From Halictus rubicundus (lineage: Eukaryota > Arthropoda > Insecta > Hymenoptera > Halictidae): a DNA stretch of 64,000 nucleotides. How positions within the stretch are numbered: position 1 is the first letter of the stretch; each line of letters opens with the position of its first letter. Made by a program: the position numbers and the translations under genes. This document shows positions 11,939 to 24,400 of the stretch, piece by piece. The notes under the pieces were generated by a model, which worked only from the letters and a program-made list of their open reading frames with translations, had not been told where the DNA came from and made no database searches. The DNA is taken from contig NC_135165.1 of NCBI RefSeq assembly GCF_050948215.1, positions 9,108,001-9,172,000 on the forward strand, read 5' to 3'.

Positions 11939-12135
11939 TCGCTGTCCTTTTCTACGTTCGGCACTACATCAAAGAATAGTAGGGTCTCGTCGGCACTATT
12001 TCCCCGCTATGACTTTGGCATGTAACGTATAGGACACACGAATTACGACGTGTTTACGGACCGCGGCGGGCTGTAAAAGACGTCAGACTATCGCTGTCCT
12101 TTTCTACGTTCGGAACTTCATCAAGGAATAGTACC
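11939..12135 (+). repeat. Tandem pair of a ~40-bp motif
   Basis: CGCTGTCCTTTTCTACGTTC followed by a tail ending AAAGAATAGTA occurs near 11939-11983, and a close copy near 12092-12135. A diverged relative lies at about 32129-32170. No function recognised. Confidence 0.45.
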
Positions 12136-12220
12136 CTGAGCACGACGAGACCAGAGCTTCAGACATATAAAGCGGATTCACTGTACTTGGCAGATAAAAG
12201 TCTCAGCACTATCCCCACTA

Positions 12221-12303
12221 CTGCGGGGTATAACCCGTGAGGTGCCCCGAAGATCGAAAGGCTTCGAACGCCGAGGAGTGTAAATATAATACGGGTCGGG
12301 TAC
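12221..12303 (+). repeat. GC-rich dispersed repeat, copy 2
   Basis: Diverged copy of the block at 11312-11388: GCGGGGTATAACCCGTGAGG at the left, ATACGGGTCGGGTACG at the right. Confidence 0.5.
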
Positions 12304-12309
12304 GACGTT

Positions 12310-13163
12310 CACGTGGATGAAAGAATAATAGTATCTCCTGGACGATATATGTCGCTGGCAAGACCCGTGTCGAGAAAACACTGTAGTACTACATACATAG
12401 AGTGGGTTGGATCTCATGAGTGATGTGAAACTTATTGATACGGGTGTCACTTTAATGCGCCACGCGCAGTTCATTGCAGTTCATATGGTACTGGCCTGAG
12501 ATGGCTTGAGAACGTGGATCGTCACGGGGAGCGAGGCACGTGGTCAGGGCAAGGAGGCGTAGCCTTCGAAAGAGCCTCAGATCGGGCCAGATCTCATGCC
12601 TACATAGTCTACACTTGGTGCCGCGTAAGAAGGAACCTGGCGAAGGACCTTACAGCGCATATGACACCAACAGGACTTGTTCATTGGCTAATCCCCTACT
12701 CGCGCTCATATGACTGCGCATCTCTTCTGCGTCTAAATGCTAGTTGTTGATAATACCGTGTGTTCGTAGCGTTCAGAGAGATATGGTTGAAGGGGTTAAG
12801 GCGAGTCAAATTACAAATGACTTGTCTCCCAGAATATGAATATTCATGACGTAGTGGGCGATTGAGTGGGGGAGCTGAGACTTCAAAACAAGGCTAACCC
12901 ACAACGACAAGCGCGAAATAGGTTCCTTCTTACGTGGTACCGAGCATAAGGTCACAACCGCCATACCAGTCATGATTGTAGACTGTTATGTTTGCGCTAC
13001 TGTTAAAATGCCTAGGAGAATTTAATGTTTATGTTGGCAATAATATGTTTACGGCTTACATTGAATAAAATAGTGATTTGTTTGCGGCGTTTTTGTGCAA
13101 GCCTGAGGAAAGAAATAGATGGGCGTGTAGAAAAGAAAATATTAATTTCTGTATTAGCGTAAA
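12310..13163 (+). other. Upstream region and 5' UTR of TCERG1
   Basis: A 25-bp inverted pair (GCCGCGTAAGAAGGAACC near 12620 and its near-complement near 12921) lies in the upstream part. The 5' UTR probably begins within about 150 bases of the ATG, because TAG at 13155-13157 closes the frame just upstream. No clear TATA box found. Confidence 0.35.
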
Positions 13164-16100
13164 ATGGAAGCGAATACTGAACAAGTTTCTGCGACTACGG
13201 AATCTGTTTCTAATAATGAACAGGAGCACAATGATGAGTGCATGGAAGAAACTGAGGATTATGGTTACGATGGAGAAGATTATAGACATTTCGTACCTCG
13301 GGGACGAGGAGGCTTCAGGTGCGTTACAGTTTTTTCCTAACACCCCATACATTCGTCGAGTTACGCGTCGTCGAAAATAAAAGAGCAAGAAGTAAGGTTA
13401 AGTCGTCCCATCCATAATCCTGTCCACCTCCATAATACATTTCATGCGAGCAATCCGGATTCCGTATTCCAATAAACACCTAATATTTTAAATGCTATAG
13501 AAATATGACTATTGTTTCTACTTACGCTCCTATACGATGAAATGATTTACCCACAATTGTTCAGTATGGTGTTCTGTTAATACTTCTCTATATTTTCTTG
13601 TGTTAAACATTTTTTCTTTGTCAAGTGAATTTTTTTCTTCATTTCGGTGTATTAAATGACAAAGGTAATGGAGCCATTATATGCAAAATTATTGTTTATA
13701 TACGTTTTTGTCGCTTAACTATAAAGTTAAACTCAGAAAGAAGATGATGTCTACACTTGGGTGAATGATTCAGACGTATGGTACGTAAAGTACATAGTCA
13801 AGATATATAACAATAATTTAAGGGGTCGTAGCAGAGGTGGGTTTGATTTCCCCATGAGAAGTGGGCCTCCAAGGTTTCGAGGAAGAGGATTTGGACCCAG
13901 AGGACCGATGTTTCGTGGAGCAAACAATGGTTTCCCATTTGAGGGACCGCCTAGGCCAAACTGTCCACCAGGACCAACAGGGCCACGCTTTAGAGGACCC
14001 CCACCATTTGATCCTAGTTGGGGACCTATGGGACCACCAAATTTGATGGGACCACCAAATTTAATGGGCCCTCCAGGAATGGTAATTATTGCTCATATGT
14101 TATTCGAGTTTTTCAATTAGTTGAGTAAGGGTTATTTAACTTTATATGCTATTAGCCACCGCCACACATGATGAATGGCCCAATTGGGACAGGTCCAGGC
14201 CCATATGGACCACCTCCTGGAATGGGACCTCCAAATATGAATAACGTAAATTTCGATTTACAGAAAGTTAATGGGCCTTGCAACTAAAATGTAAAACAGG
14301 GATTGTTGATATAGATTCCAGGTCAGCAACAGCCCCCACCACAACAGGCACAACAACAAGCAAACATTCCAGGCTTAGATCTCAATGGCGAAGTATGGGT
14401 AGAAACAAAAACACCGGATGGAAAGTCTTATTACTACAATATTCGTACGAGAGAAACTACATGGACAAAACCAGAGGGACCAAATGTTAAGGTCATGGTA
14501 CAAGATCAGGTTAGTGAAATTAATTTTGAAATTTTTTTGCATAATTTCTCTTATGTAATTATCCTATGTATCATCTTATGTACTAATTCTCTTACAGTTA
14601 GAACAGTTGGTACATGGAGCGTCTAAACAAAATGCCGCTTCTAGCACCCCTACATCAACAGCTGCCACACCAAGTCAGATCAGTGAGAATAGAATTTCTC
14701 AAAATAGTGAACCAGCTACAAATAATACAGATGCTATGAATCAACTTAGTACTGCTCCACCTGGAACAGGTCCACCTCCCACGCTTGGTGAGACTCCAGA
14801 TGTTAACACACAACCATCTGACACAACTCAAACAAATGGTATTACTACTATTTTCGTGGAAAAAAATAAAATTTAATAATTGTAAATATTAAAGAAAAAT
14901 TCTCATTTTTGCTAATATTCAGGTGCAGCACCTGCAACTGTTACTAGTACTCCAACTATGAATACACCAGCAGTAAATACAAATATGATGCAACCACCTC
15001 CCAATATGATACCTATGCAACATAGGATGCCAAATCAATTTGGTGGTCCAATTGCAACACAATTTGGTGCAGCACCTTTCGGTATGCCACCACCAGGTTT
15101 TCAACCTTTTGGAGGCTATGGTCCACCACAAACAAATTGGGGTGATATAAACTGTGCTTAGTCTATATAAAAGGTACTTCGAGGGCTTGAAAATGTTATA
15201 ATATTGGTTTCGGTTCGTAAAACAGTTATGAAGAACCTTTATTTATAATTACTGTTACGAACAACTAAAATTTCCTGCTAATATCTGTTTCGATAACGGT
15301 TCTTATATCGGTTTCAAACAGTTATTTTTCTGGTTTTATATATTGGTTCTTACGGTTGTAGAATCATTTCTTGCATCAAATTTTCCGTAATTAATATTTC
15401 GAATTATTATAACAGCATTTTACTGTATACCTACATATGTTTTATAAAATAGTTATAAAAAGAAGAGAAACATTTATGCAAGGTGTAAAAAAAAAAGTAA
15501 CGATTGTCCGTTCTAGGGGTGAATCTAGACCTCTGTTAATTTTCTTTGTTATGAACAATTTTGCGGGAAGTTTCTTTTACGAATGCCCACCGATTCAGAG
15601 GTCCAGGTTTACCCCAAGAACGAATGATTATTACGTATTTTTTACACCCTATATAAATGTTTCAACTTTTTCTTTAACTATTTTATAAAGCATATATACG
15701 TATACATTAAGATACAGTTATAATAATTGGACATATGGATTACGGAACGGAAGATTTGATGCAATTATCGATTCTATAATTGTAAGAACCGAAAAAATAA
15801 CTATTCCAAACCGATATAAGAACCGTAATCGAAACAGATATTAGCTGGAAATTTCGGTTTTTCGTAACAGTTATTCGAAATAAAAGTTCTTCATAAATGT
15901 TTTAATCAGAGCCTTTATATAACAGTTTTAAACAGTTATTTTCAAGCCCGGGTACTTTTATAATTACCGAGTATTTTATTTAAAAGAACAATACATTTTA
16001 GGCATGCCACAAATGCCACATGGTGTAATGGCTCCACAGGCACCAGCAGAAGATCCTACCATACTTGCACAGCTTGATCAGGAACTAGTAGCATCTGCCA

Positions 16101-19100
16101 TGGTATGGACGGAGCATCGTGCTCCAGATGGAAGGTTGTATTATTACAATAGTAAAGCTGGTGAATCTGTATGGGAAAAACCGCAACCTCTAAAAGATCT
16201 TGAAAGTATGCCATTGCTAATACAAATTTCTATTAAGGAAAGCAAAATACAGCAATAAATACAATTAAATATGCTTTCAGGTGCAAAATTAGCGTTACGG
16301 CAAAAGGCAGAGGAAGCAGCAGTAAATTCTACAAATACTGTTGTCCCTAGTTCGACAGTAAACAATAATAACGTTGCTACTGAACCCACCAAACAAGAAA
16401 AGCAACAAGAAAGTACTCATGAAGCCAAAGATAGTGTAAAAGAAGCCGATACTAATAAACCTAAAAAAGAGGAAACTGCGCCTAAAGAGGTTGCTAAACC
16501 GCAAGATAAGTCTAGACCAATTTCTAGCACACCGGTCCCTGGAACTCCTTGGTATATTTTTAAACATTATTTCAGTGCGGCTGTAACATTTCGTGAAAAC
16601 GCAAGTTTCAATCTCCTCTTTTCAGGTGTGTTGTTTGGACGGGTGATGGACGTGTATTTTTTTACAATCCTTCTTCGCGCATATCAGTATGGGAAAGACC
16701 AGACGATCTTATTGGTCGTCAAGATGTTGACAAAATGGTGTCCACTCCACCAGATGCAATTGTACCAACTAAAACTACACGTCAGTCAGATACAAGTGAA
16801 AGTAGTGACGATGATCAACCTACGCCAGCAAAAAAAATGAAACAAGAAGAAACTAAAAGTAATTTTTAGATATACGACATGTATTTACATATACAAAGTG
16901 TTCTACCTAAAAGTAGCAACCAACATATTTCCTTCAGTCGTGACGATACTGAAAATATTTTGTATGTAGTTTGAATGGTACCTAAGAACACGTTCTCTGC
17001 AAATAATATTTTTCTGCTAAGTTCGGTGGACCATTCTGTATAGGATATCCCATTTGAAGTTTACACTTAATGATCTCTCACACTGTTTGCCATTGAAGAA
17101 AATATTTTAAGCAGAGTTACTACATATCGGGAGTGAAATTTTATGTGGGTCACGAATCTTGTCTTGATTTTTTCTATGAAACTATACAGTATGGGGTAGG
17201 TAAAGATATTGTGGAGGTGAGTTTCTTAAAGATGTAAAAGGTGTCACCACCATTCTTTCAAATGAGATGATATGTTCACTTTTTGATGCTAATTTTCAGA
17301 AAAATGTTATCAATCCTAACAATTTTTAACTGAGGTAATCTTTTTTATTCTACTTAAGTAAGATGTTTACAGATAAAAGATATCAAAAGAAATATCGTAC
17401 TAACATTTAAGAAGTACAACATACTTTAAATCACTTAACAAAATAACTTTTGAAGCAGAGTACATTTCTTTCAATATTCTTCTTATTACTGAGGAGAATA
17501 AAAAAACTTTTAGATAGAAGTTATTAAGTCTGATAACATACTTTTGAATATCGACGAATTAATGTGCCATACCATTTTTTTTTGTTAAATAGGGGTGACA
17601 CCCTTTCCGCGCATAACAAATTCCGTGCCAGACAAAGTTCATTCGGTTCCTCCACTGACTGATAGTACTGATACATTAGATTCGCGTCCGGGCAAAAGAA
17701 AGAGAGGAAAGAGCTACTTCACTAGCCCTTCTCCCCTGCAAACTCTACCCGGTCGATTAGAGTGGTGGGAATCGTTTAGCCTAGCATGCGAGTTAGGAAA
17801 GAAACTGAAAGCTGCTTACGAGCAACTTATTGGGCAGCTCTGTCTTAAAATGAAGGGGAGTGATTTCATGGAAAATTTGAAAAATTGTGATATATCTATC
17901 AAGTGTACTCGATGTCGAATCGTGATATTTTAAACTTCTGATACCAGCTAGAAATTATTTATTTAGTCTAGTAATCAAATTTTTCAAATGAAATATTATA
18001 TTTTTCGATTGCGAACTGAAACAGTGAATTTTTGTTCCAATCTCAACACTTTATCTACTGGAAATATATTGGTAGTGTTCTCTCAAATTTTGAAAACAAT
18101 CCTTCACTTTGAATTTTAAATGTTTAAAATACGTAATGTATTCATAGGGACGGGTGAATGGTTTGGGATATTCCGTCTAAATATGATTTGATATACATTA
18201 GGTTAAAAAACATAGAATTAATTACTGATTTTATGCTAACAGTAACACCAAAAGAAGAAGACGAAAAGGAAAATAAAAAAACTATTGATATCGGCAAAGA
18301 GGCTGCAATAGAAGCGGAAGTTCGTGCTGCTAGAGAAAGAGCAATCGTTCCCCTGGAAACACGCATCAAATCGTTCAGAGATATGCTTGCAGAAAAAGAT
18401 GTAAAATATCACAACTTTTTAAGGCCGTTGGGTAATTAATGTGGCACTATATTTATGTGTTTTTTTCTATGGTTTTTGTAGGTATCGGCTTTCAGTACAT
18501 GGGAAAAAGAACTTCATAAAATAGTGTTCGACCCTCGGTACCTGCTTTTGACGTCGAAGGAGAGGAAACAAGTGTTCGAGAAATATGTAAAGGAGAGGGC
18601 AGAAGAAGAAAGGCGGGAAAAAAGGAACAAAATGAAGGAACGGAAGGAACAGTTCCAGAAATTATTGGAAGAAGCTGGTCTTCATGGGAAGTATGTAATG
18701 ACTTAGTAAATGTTCTTGAAGATTTTTAAAGGTATTTGAGCCGTTTCTTAATTAATTCGAGAAATACTTGATCTTTTTTGCTTAGATCATCGTTTAGTGA
18801 TTTTGCTCAAAAACATGGGCGTGATGAACGGTTTAAGAATGTAGAAAAGATGCGTGAACGAGAGAGCCTTTTCAACGAATATCTTCTGGAAGTGCGAAAA
18901 AAGGAAAAAGAGGAAAAAACAGCAAAACGAGAACAGGTATTTATATTTTATTGATACGTGTGATTTATTTGCAATGCAAACATTACTTTTCAGGATTCAA
19001 GCTACAATATATAAAACAAAAAATTTTATGAATAATTTAGACATTCGATGCCATAAGTAAGAAGAAATTCTAAAATTACATTATCTTATTCGCGTGACAA

Positions 19101-21439
19101 AAAGCATATCAAGTTTTTAAAGATATTTGAGAATTGTGGTACCTCTTTCGCTAAATTGTTTAACAATTTTGGGATTGTTCAGTAGCTTTAGAACAGATGA
19201 TATGAATATGTTTAGAAAATTAGTTACAACGGTTTGAGAATATATCTAGTCTTTCACATGCGATCGAAGTTATCTTGTATTTTTCATGCTAATTTCATTT
19301 TGTCATAACCTTATTACTGTTGGGTACCTCAATTCTCTAAAGGTATCAAAGTATTATAAAACAGAAGTTCTTTTTGGATACAATACCATCAAACCTTTCC
19401 CTTTTCCATAACAGACTTCATTAAGGTTCTCATTCATACATCCTCCATTTTGTTCGAAGAAATCGTATAGTGCATTATTAAAGATATAACAAATAAAATG
19501 TAGACATAGCATATACTATATATACATTCGCACGGTTTAAACGAATACTGAACAAGTTCTTTGTTTAGCGAACACTTGTATGTAAATAACAAAATTTACA
19601 TTTCATTATTGTTCATTAAAGAACAACGAGATTATATGCTATTGTTGAGTGAGATTTCACGGTGTGCGTTAACATAAGAGACATGAGCAAAGAAGTACTC
19701 AAAAAATGTTCTGATCTGAGATAGGAGAGGATAATACTTAATGAATTTACATTTTCAGCGATAATTGATAATTCTTTCAGGTTCTATAGGTATGTTACTA
19801 TTTTGTTCCACTTGTAAGATTATCTAATATGAATTCCTAAAATTAATGGCTGAAGAACACATACCAGGAGAAGTTTCTCTAATAATTCTCTACTCCAGTA
19901 GATTTTCTCGATAGACAAAAGTTTTGTAGCTGTAAGATGGGAGATGTAGAGAATAAAATCTTAGTATGTGACGGTTCCTTATGTACTTATGTGTTCTAAA
20001 CTCTCCACTTCAGTCAGGAGGCAGGCAGGACAGGTTCCGTATGTGGAGTGGCTTGGTTCTGAAGCTGGTTGGTGGCATGGATGATGTCATCTACCATCCC
20101 CACCTACACTGCGTGGCACAGTTGGCACACCCTCGCGCGCCGCATTCTTTACTCCAAAGCAGAGTCATGAGAATGAACGAACTCGGTATTTGTATATTAC
20201 TCGTAATCCTCGTTACTTCAAAAGATTAACTTTTCCCCAAAGATCAAAACCAATCTCAATGAAATTGAATAGAATTCAGTTAGAAAGGGTGGTACACCCA
20301 GATGGTAGCATCAATTCCAATACGTACTTACAGATCTTATTCTGTTTCCTGGAGATGAAGAACCGTTATCTGTCTTGACAAAGAAGCTACCAGTTTTTAT
20401 CACGTTGAATGTATTGGCATAACAACAAATTAACTTTCTTTTTATATTAGTTGATTCACTGCCATTAGTAGATTCACAGCATTAGTTCATTCTCTGCCGA
20501 TAATAGTTTTATTGATGGTGTAATGAATCAATATTTGCAGAAGGAATATGTGTAAACGAAATATTTAATTTATTCATTAGAATGTATTGTATGGTTAGAA
20601 TTGTTTTTATGTCAATATGTGCTATATCAAAGCATTGATACGTACATTTAAAATTGATCGAGTGCATTTCAATTGGTATAATAGAAAATTTTTTTTATTT
20701 TTTTTTTTTTTTGTATCGTTGGAAAATTACAAATATTTTTACTTTGCAAGAGGTACAATGCAATTTGTTTCTAAAGAAGTCTAGCAAAACATCAAATATG
20801 AGTACACAAATGTAATAGAGTGTGCTTTTATGAAATTTGGTTTGTATCCTTCAGGGAACCTTGACTGCTTTTGTCTTAAGAAAAATAGAAGTGGACTTTG
20901 AAAACAACTGTACTGAGATAGAAGTTACTTGAAGTTATGGCACAAATTTTTGACTACTTCTAAAATATACATACATAGGGTCAGGATCCGAGTAATAACT
21001 GTAAGGGTAAATTCAAGACCAAAATGTGCCAGCATCTATGAGCTGTAATCGTATTTTCGATACAAATTGAACATGTACTAAGATTAGTCAAGTACATGAA
21101 CATGTTATTTTAATTATATTAAAATTATAGGTCGTTCACAAATTACGTAATGGGAATTTTTAATACAACGATATTATTTTCTAATTCACAGTAATGTAGA
21201 ATGAAGGAGTCAGAAACATAAAATCGTGAAAAAACATAGTGAAATACATCAAAATCATTTATAACCATGGTATAAGATTTTTGGTTAGAACATAATGTAC
21301 TCATAATGTAATTCACTGAAGCAATTTTATTGATTGTACACTCCAAAGATACTAATCAAGTTTAATTTTAAGATTTTTTGTTTTATTTGTTAAGAGTTTT
21401 ATTTACCATATCATGCTATACATAATCTACGGTAGTGAT

Positions 21440-21491
<52 letters not shown>

Positions 21492-24400
21492 GATATATAT
21501 ACATATATATGCATTGAAAAGGTACTGTGGTAAAAAAATGGTTTGGAAAAGTAGCGCCTCGTTTCGTAATTTGAACGGCTGAAAGCTTTTAATATTTTAA
21601 AAATCTCGTGACAATAATACTAACGATTGTTTTTATTTCAGCAAGGGCAGCAGATATAAATCTATTTATTTTATGCTTCCGTTTCATCATTAAACAAAAG
21701 CAGACCTTTCATTCGTCACATGTGACGACGTTGGTTTAATTGTTTGTTTTGCTGCTTTCTAAATTCCGCCATGCAGAATGTTTAATGATGATTCGGTTGA
21801 AAATAATTATTCTTGCAGCTATAATGAGTATAATTTTTTTCAGCGAATCTGACCAGCTTATTTCATTAAAAATTCCAACAAGTAGAGCCCTTAACGTTGC
21901 GATACCTTCTGACACGAACGAATGACATGAATGACTATTTCTTCTACCCCTAACGAAAATGTAGTTTGAAAACCATTAAAAAGGTTTGCAAGTTGAAATA
22001 GTTTGATCCACATTACAAGTCATAAACTTCTTTCTAATTAATAATAATTACGATAACAATATATTGTCAAAGTGATTGTAATGTGGCTGAACATGTATAA
22101 GTCATTGGTTGATAAAATATTAAGCGTGCATGATATTAAAACTGAAACAATTGAAAAGATAAAAAAAGAATGAATAAGATACAGCTTCAATTTTAAGACA
22201 GAATTGTATAATTAGAGTATAAGCAAAAGCTGATTGTTCTTCAATAATGAAAACTCTTATGATAAATGCGTTTCAGGTGAAAAAGGAATTCATAGCGATG
22301 CTACGTGAACACAAAGACATCGACAGACATTCGCATTGGAGTGATTGTAAGAAAAAATTGGAATCTGATTGGAGGTACAGAGTGGTAGAGTCAGCAAGCA
22401 CACGGGAGGATTGGTTTAGGGATTACATACGCATGCTAAAAGAGGAGAGGAAAAAGGAAAAGGAGAAAGACAAAGACCACCGGCATAGGGACAAAGACCA
22501 TCACAAGTCAGAAAAAAAAGACAGGGACAGGAAGGATGTTGATAAGTACAAGGAAAAATCCTCGAAGGATCGGGCTGACAAGGATAGTTCGAAGGACAAA
22601 AAACAACGAAGAAGCGAAGTACCGGCGGAAGAAAATGGTAAAGACAAAAAGGAAACTATAGTAGAGAAGGAAAGTGGTGAAATTGAAGATAATGAAGAGA
22701 AACCAACGAAGAAAGAAAATGATGTAAGTATTTCTTGAAAATATGTTAAGGTTTAAGAAACTATAGATAATTGCATATCATTTCTAATTGTATAGACCTA
22801 AAAGTTTCCACTGCCTTTTTATAAGACTACCGAGTAAACAATTTGCTCTTGATTTGGATTAAAGGGCCTAGCCGATTAAGATGGTCAAAACTGCCCTTAG
22901 AGGTTTTTCAATGATTAATGAACCATTCGAAAGCTGACCCAGAAAAACCCCTCTGAGCAAAATTTCAACCCTCTATCTTGCCCGTGAGGGTAGTTACAGG
23001 GTAAATTAGATTTCGCGCTTTTCCACGCATTTTCCACACTCTGATGCTTCCTAAAATTCTGAAAAAAATGTGGCATATTTTGGATCCTAAGACAGATTTT
23101 TGAGAATTTTTTCAGATTTTTTTCTTGCAAACTGTGGTCGCAAAAAATGAAAAACCTCAAAAAAATCGGAAAAATGTACATTTCTCAAAAATATGAAAAC
23201 ATGCTATTTTGCTGTTTAGTGCCCCGATAAAGTACCATAACAGGCAGTGTCCTCAATTTTTTTTAGATTTTTTCTTGTGGGCACTTTTTGTCCAGACAAG
23301 AAAAACCGAATTTTTTCGCCGTTTCTGCTATTAGGAGGAAAGTTACACTTGTTGGTTTTATCGCAGGTATATATTAAGTCATTTTAAATATTATTACATT
23401 GAAACAAGTAAGTGTTTGACCTAAGAAATGTTTTAAGAGAAAAAATGGATTGTATTTTGTGCGGTATATACCAGAATGTTCGGAACGTTTACAACATCGC
23501 CGGTTGGCACAGCGGTTAGGGCGTCGGGCTACGGAGCGGATACGCTGGTGTTCGAATCCCGTCGGTGGGAAAGTTTTTTTTCCATACGTCATCTTTATTT
23601 TTTCAATTTCTTATATGGTTTATTTATGTGATTTTAACAATATTTTTTTAATGTTTGGAAAATATTGAGGTAACATTTTTGACTAAAATACATACAAAAA
23701 TAGTTTTGCAGTATCTATTATTTCCTCGATTCTCTAATTGTATATGTTCATCATTGCGGTCCTGTTTAACATTGTTAATATTAAAATTCATTAATCTAGT
23801 TTCTAAGCCTTGCGTCTTCAGAAATTAGGGAGGAAATAAGAAGAACTCTGAATAAATAACACGCAGCAAAGTATTGGTTTTTGTCAAATTGAGAGAAAAG
23901 GGCTACATACTACCACTATTTTGAAAGTGAGGTATCAGGTACAAATAAGCCTAAGCCATTCCTCTGTATTGTAAGGTACATGAGGAAGTAATTCCCGTTT
24001 ATAGTTACTTGAATGAAAGACTTGTTCTGTGGACATTTATGATACGGATGAGGAAGTTCATTATTTTCGGTGGGATGCAGAGGCAATTCATAGTATACTA
24101 GGTCAAAAGTACCAGCTTCTACACAAACAAGTAGACAGCAAAACCTTTCCAAAAATTGGAAACAATTGGAACTGTAAAAAGACTCCATTTCAAACAGTAT
24201 CCTCGGTAGATACTCTTGATTTTCCGGAAATGACAGAAGTAGATTTAAAAATTCTTTTCACGGAATTTTACCAATTTTCACAAGCAATTTCATATCAGGC
24301 AGAAATCGTGGACGAACACAATAATATAAATATTAATTTATTGCCTAATCCAAGAAAATAATATCATTAAATTCGAAGTAAAATCGGACTGATATAAATA

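Noticed and set aside
13056..13388. Opposing ORFs over TCERG1 exon 1
   Set aside because: Antisense and frame-shifted shadows of the exon at 13164-13318, whose frame matches the gene's splice phases.
15437..15688. 83-codon ORF in TCERG1 intron 6
   Set aside because: Lies entirely within the hAT-like MITE and has no transposase features.
23498..23570. Functional tRNA-Arg(ACG)
   Set aside because: A/B boxes and anticodon loop are visible but acceptor and T stems mispair at most positions.
23374..23592. 72-codon minus-strand ORF and its mirror at 24499-24717
   Set aside because: Both translate the tRNA-like module and flanks of the inverted repeat arms; identical because the arms are copies.
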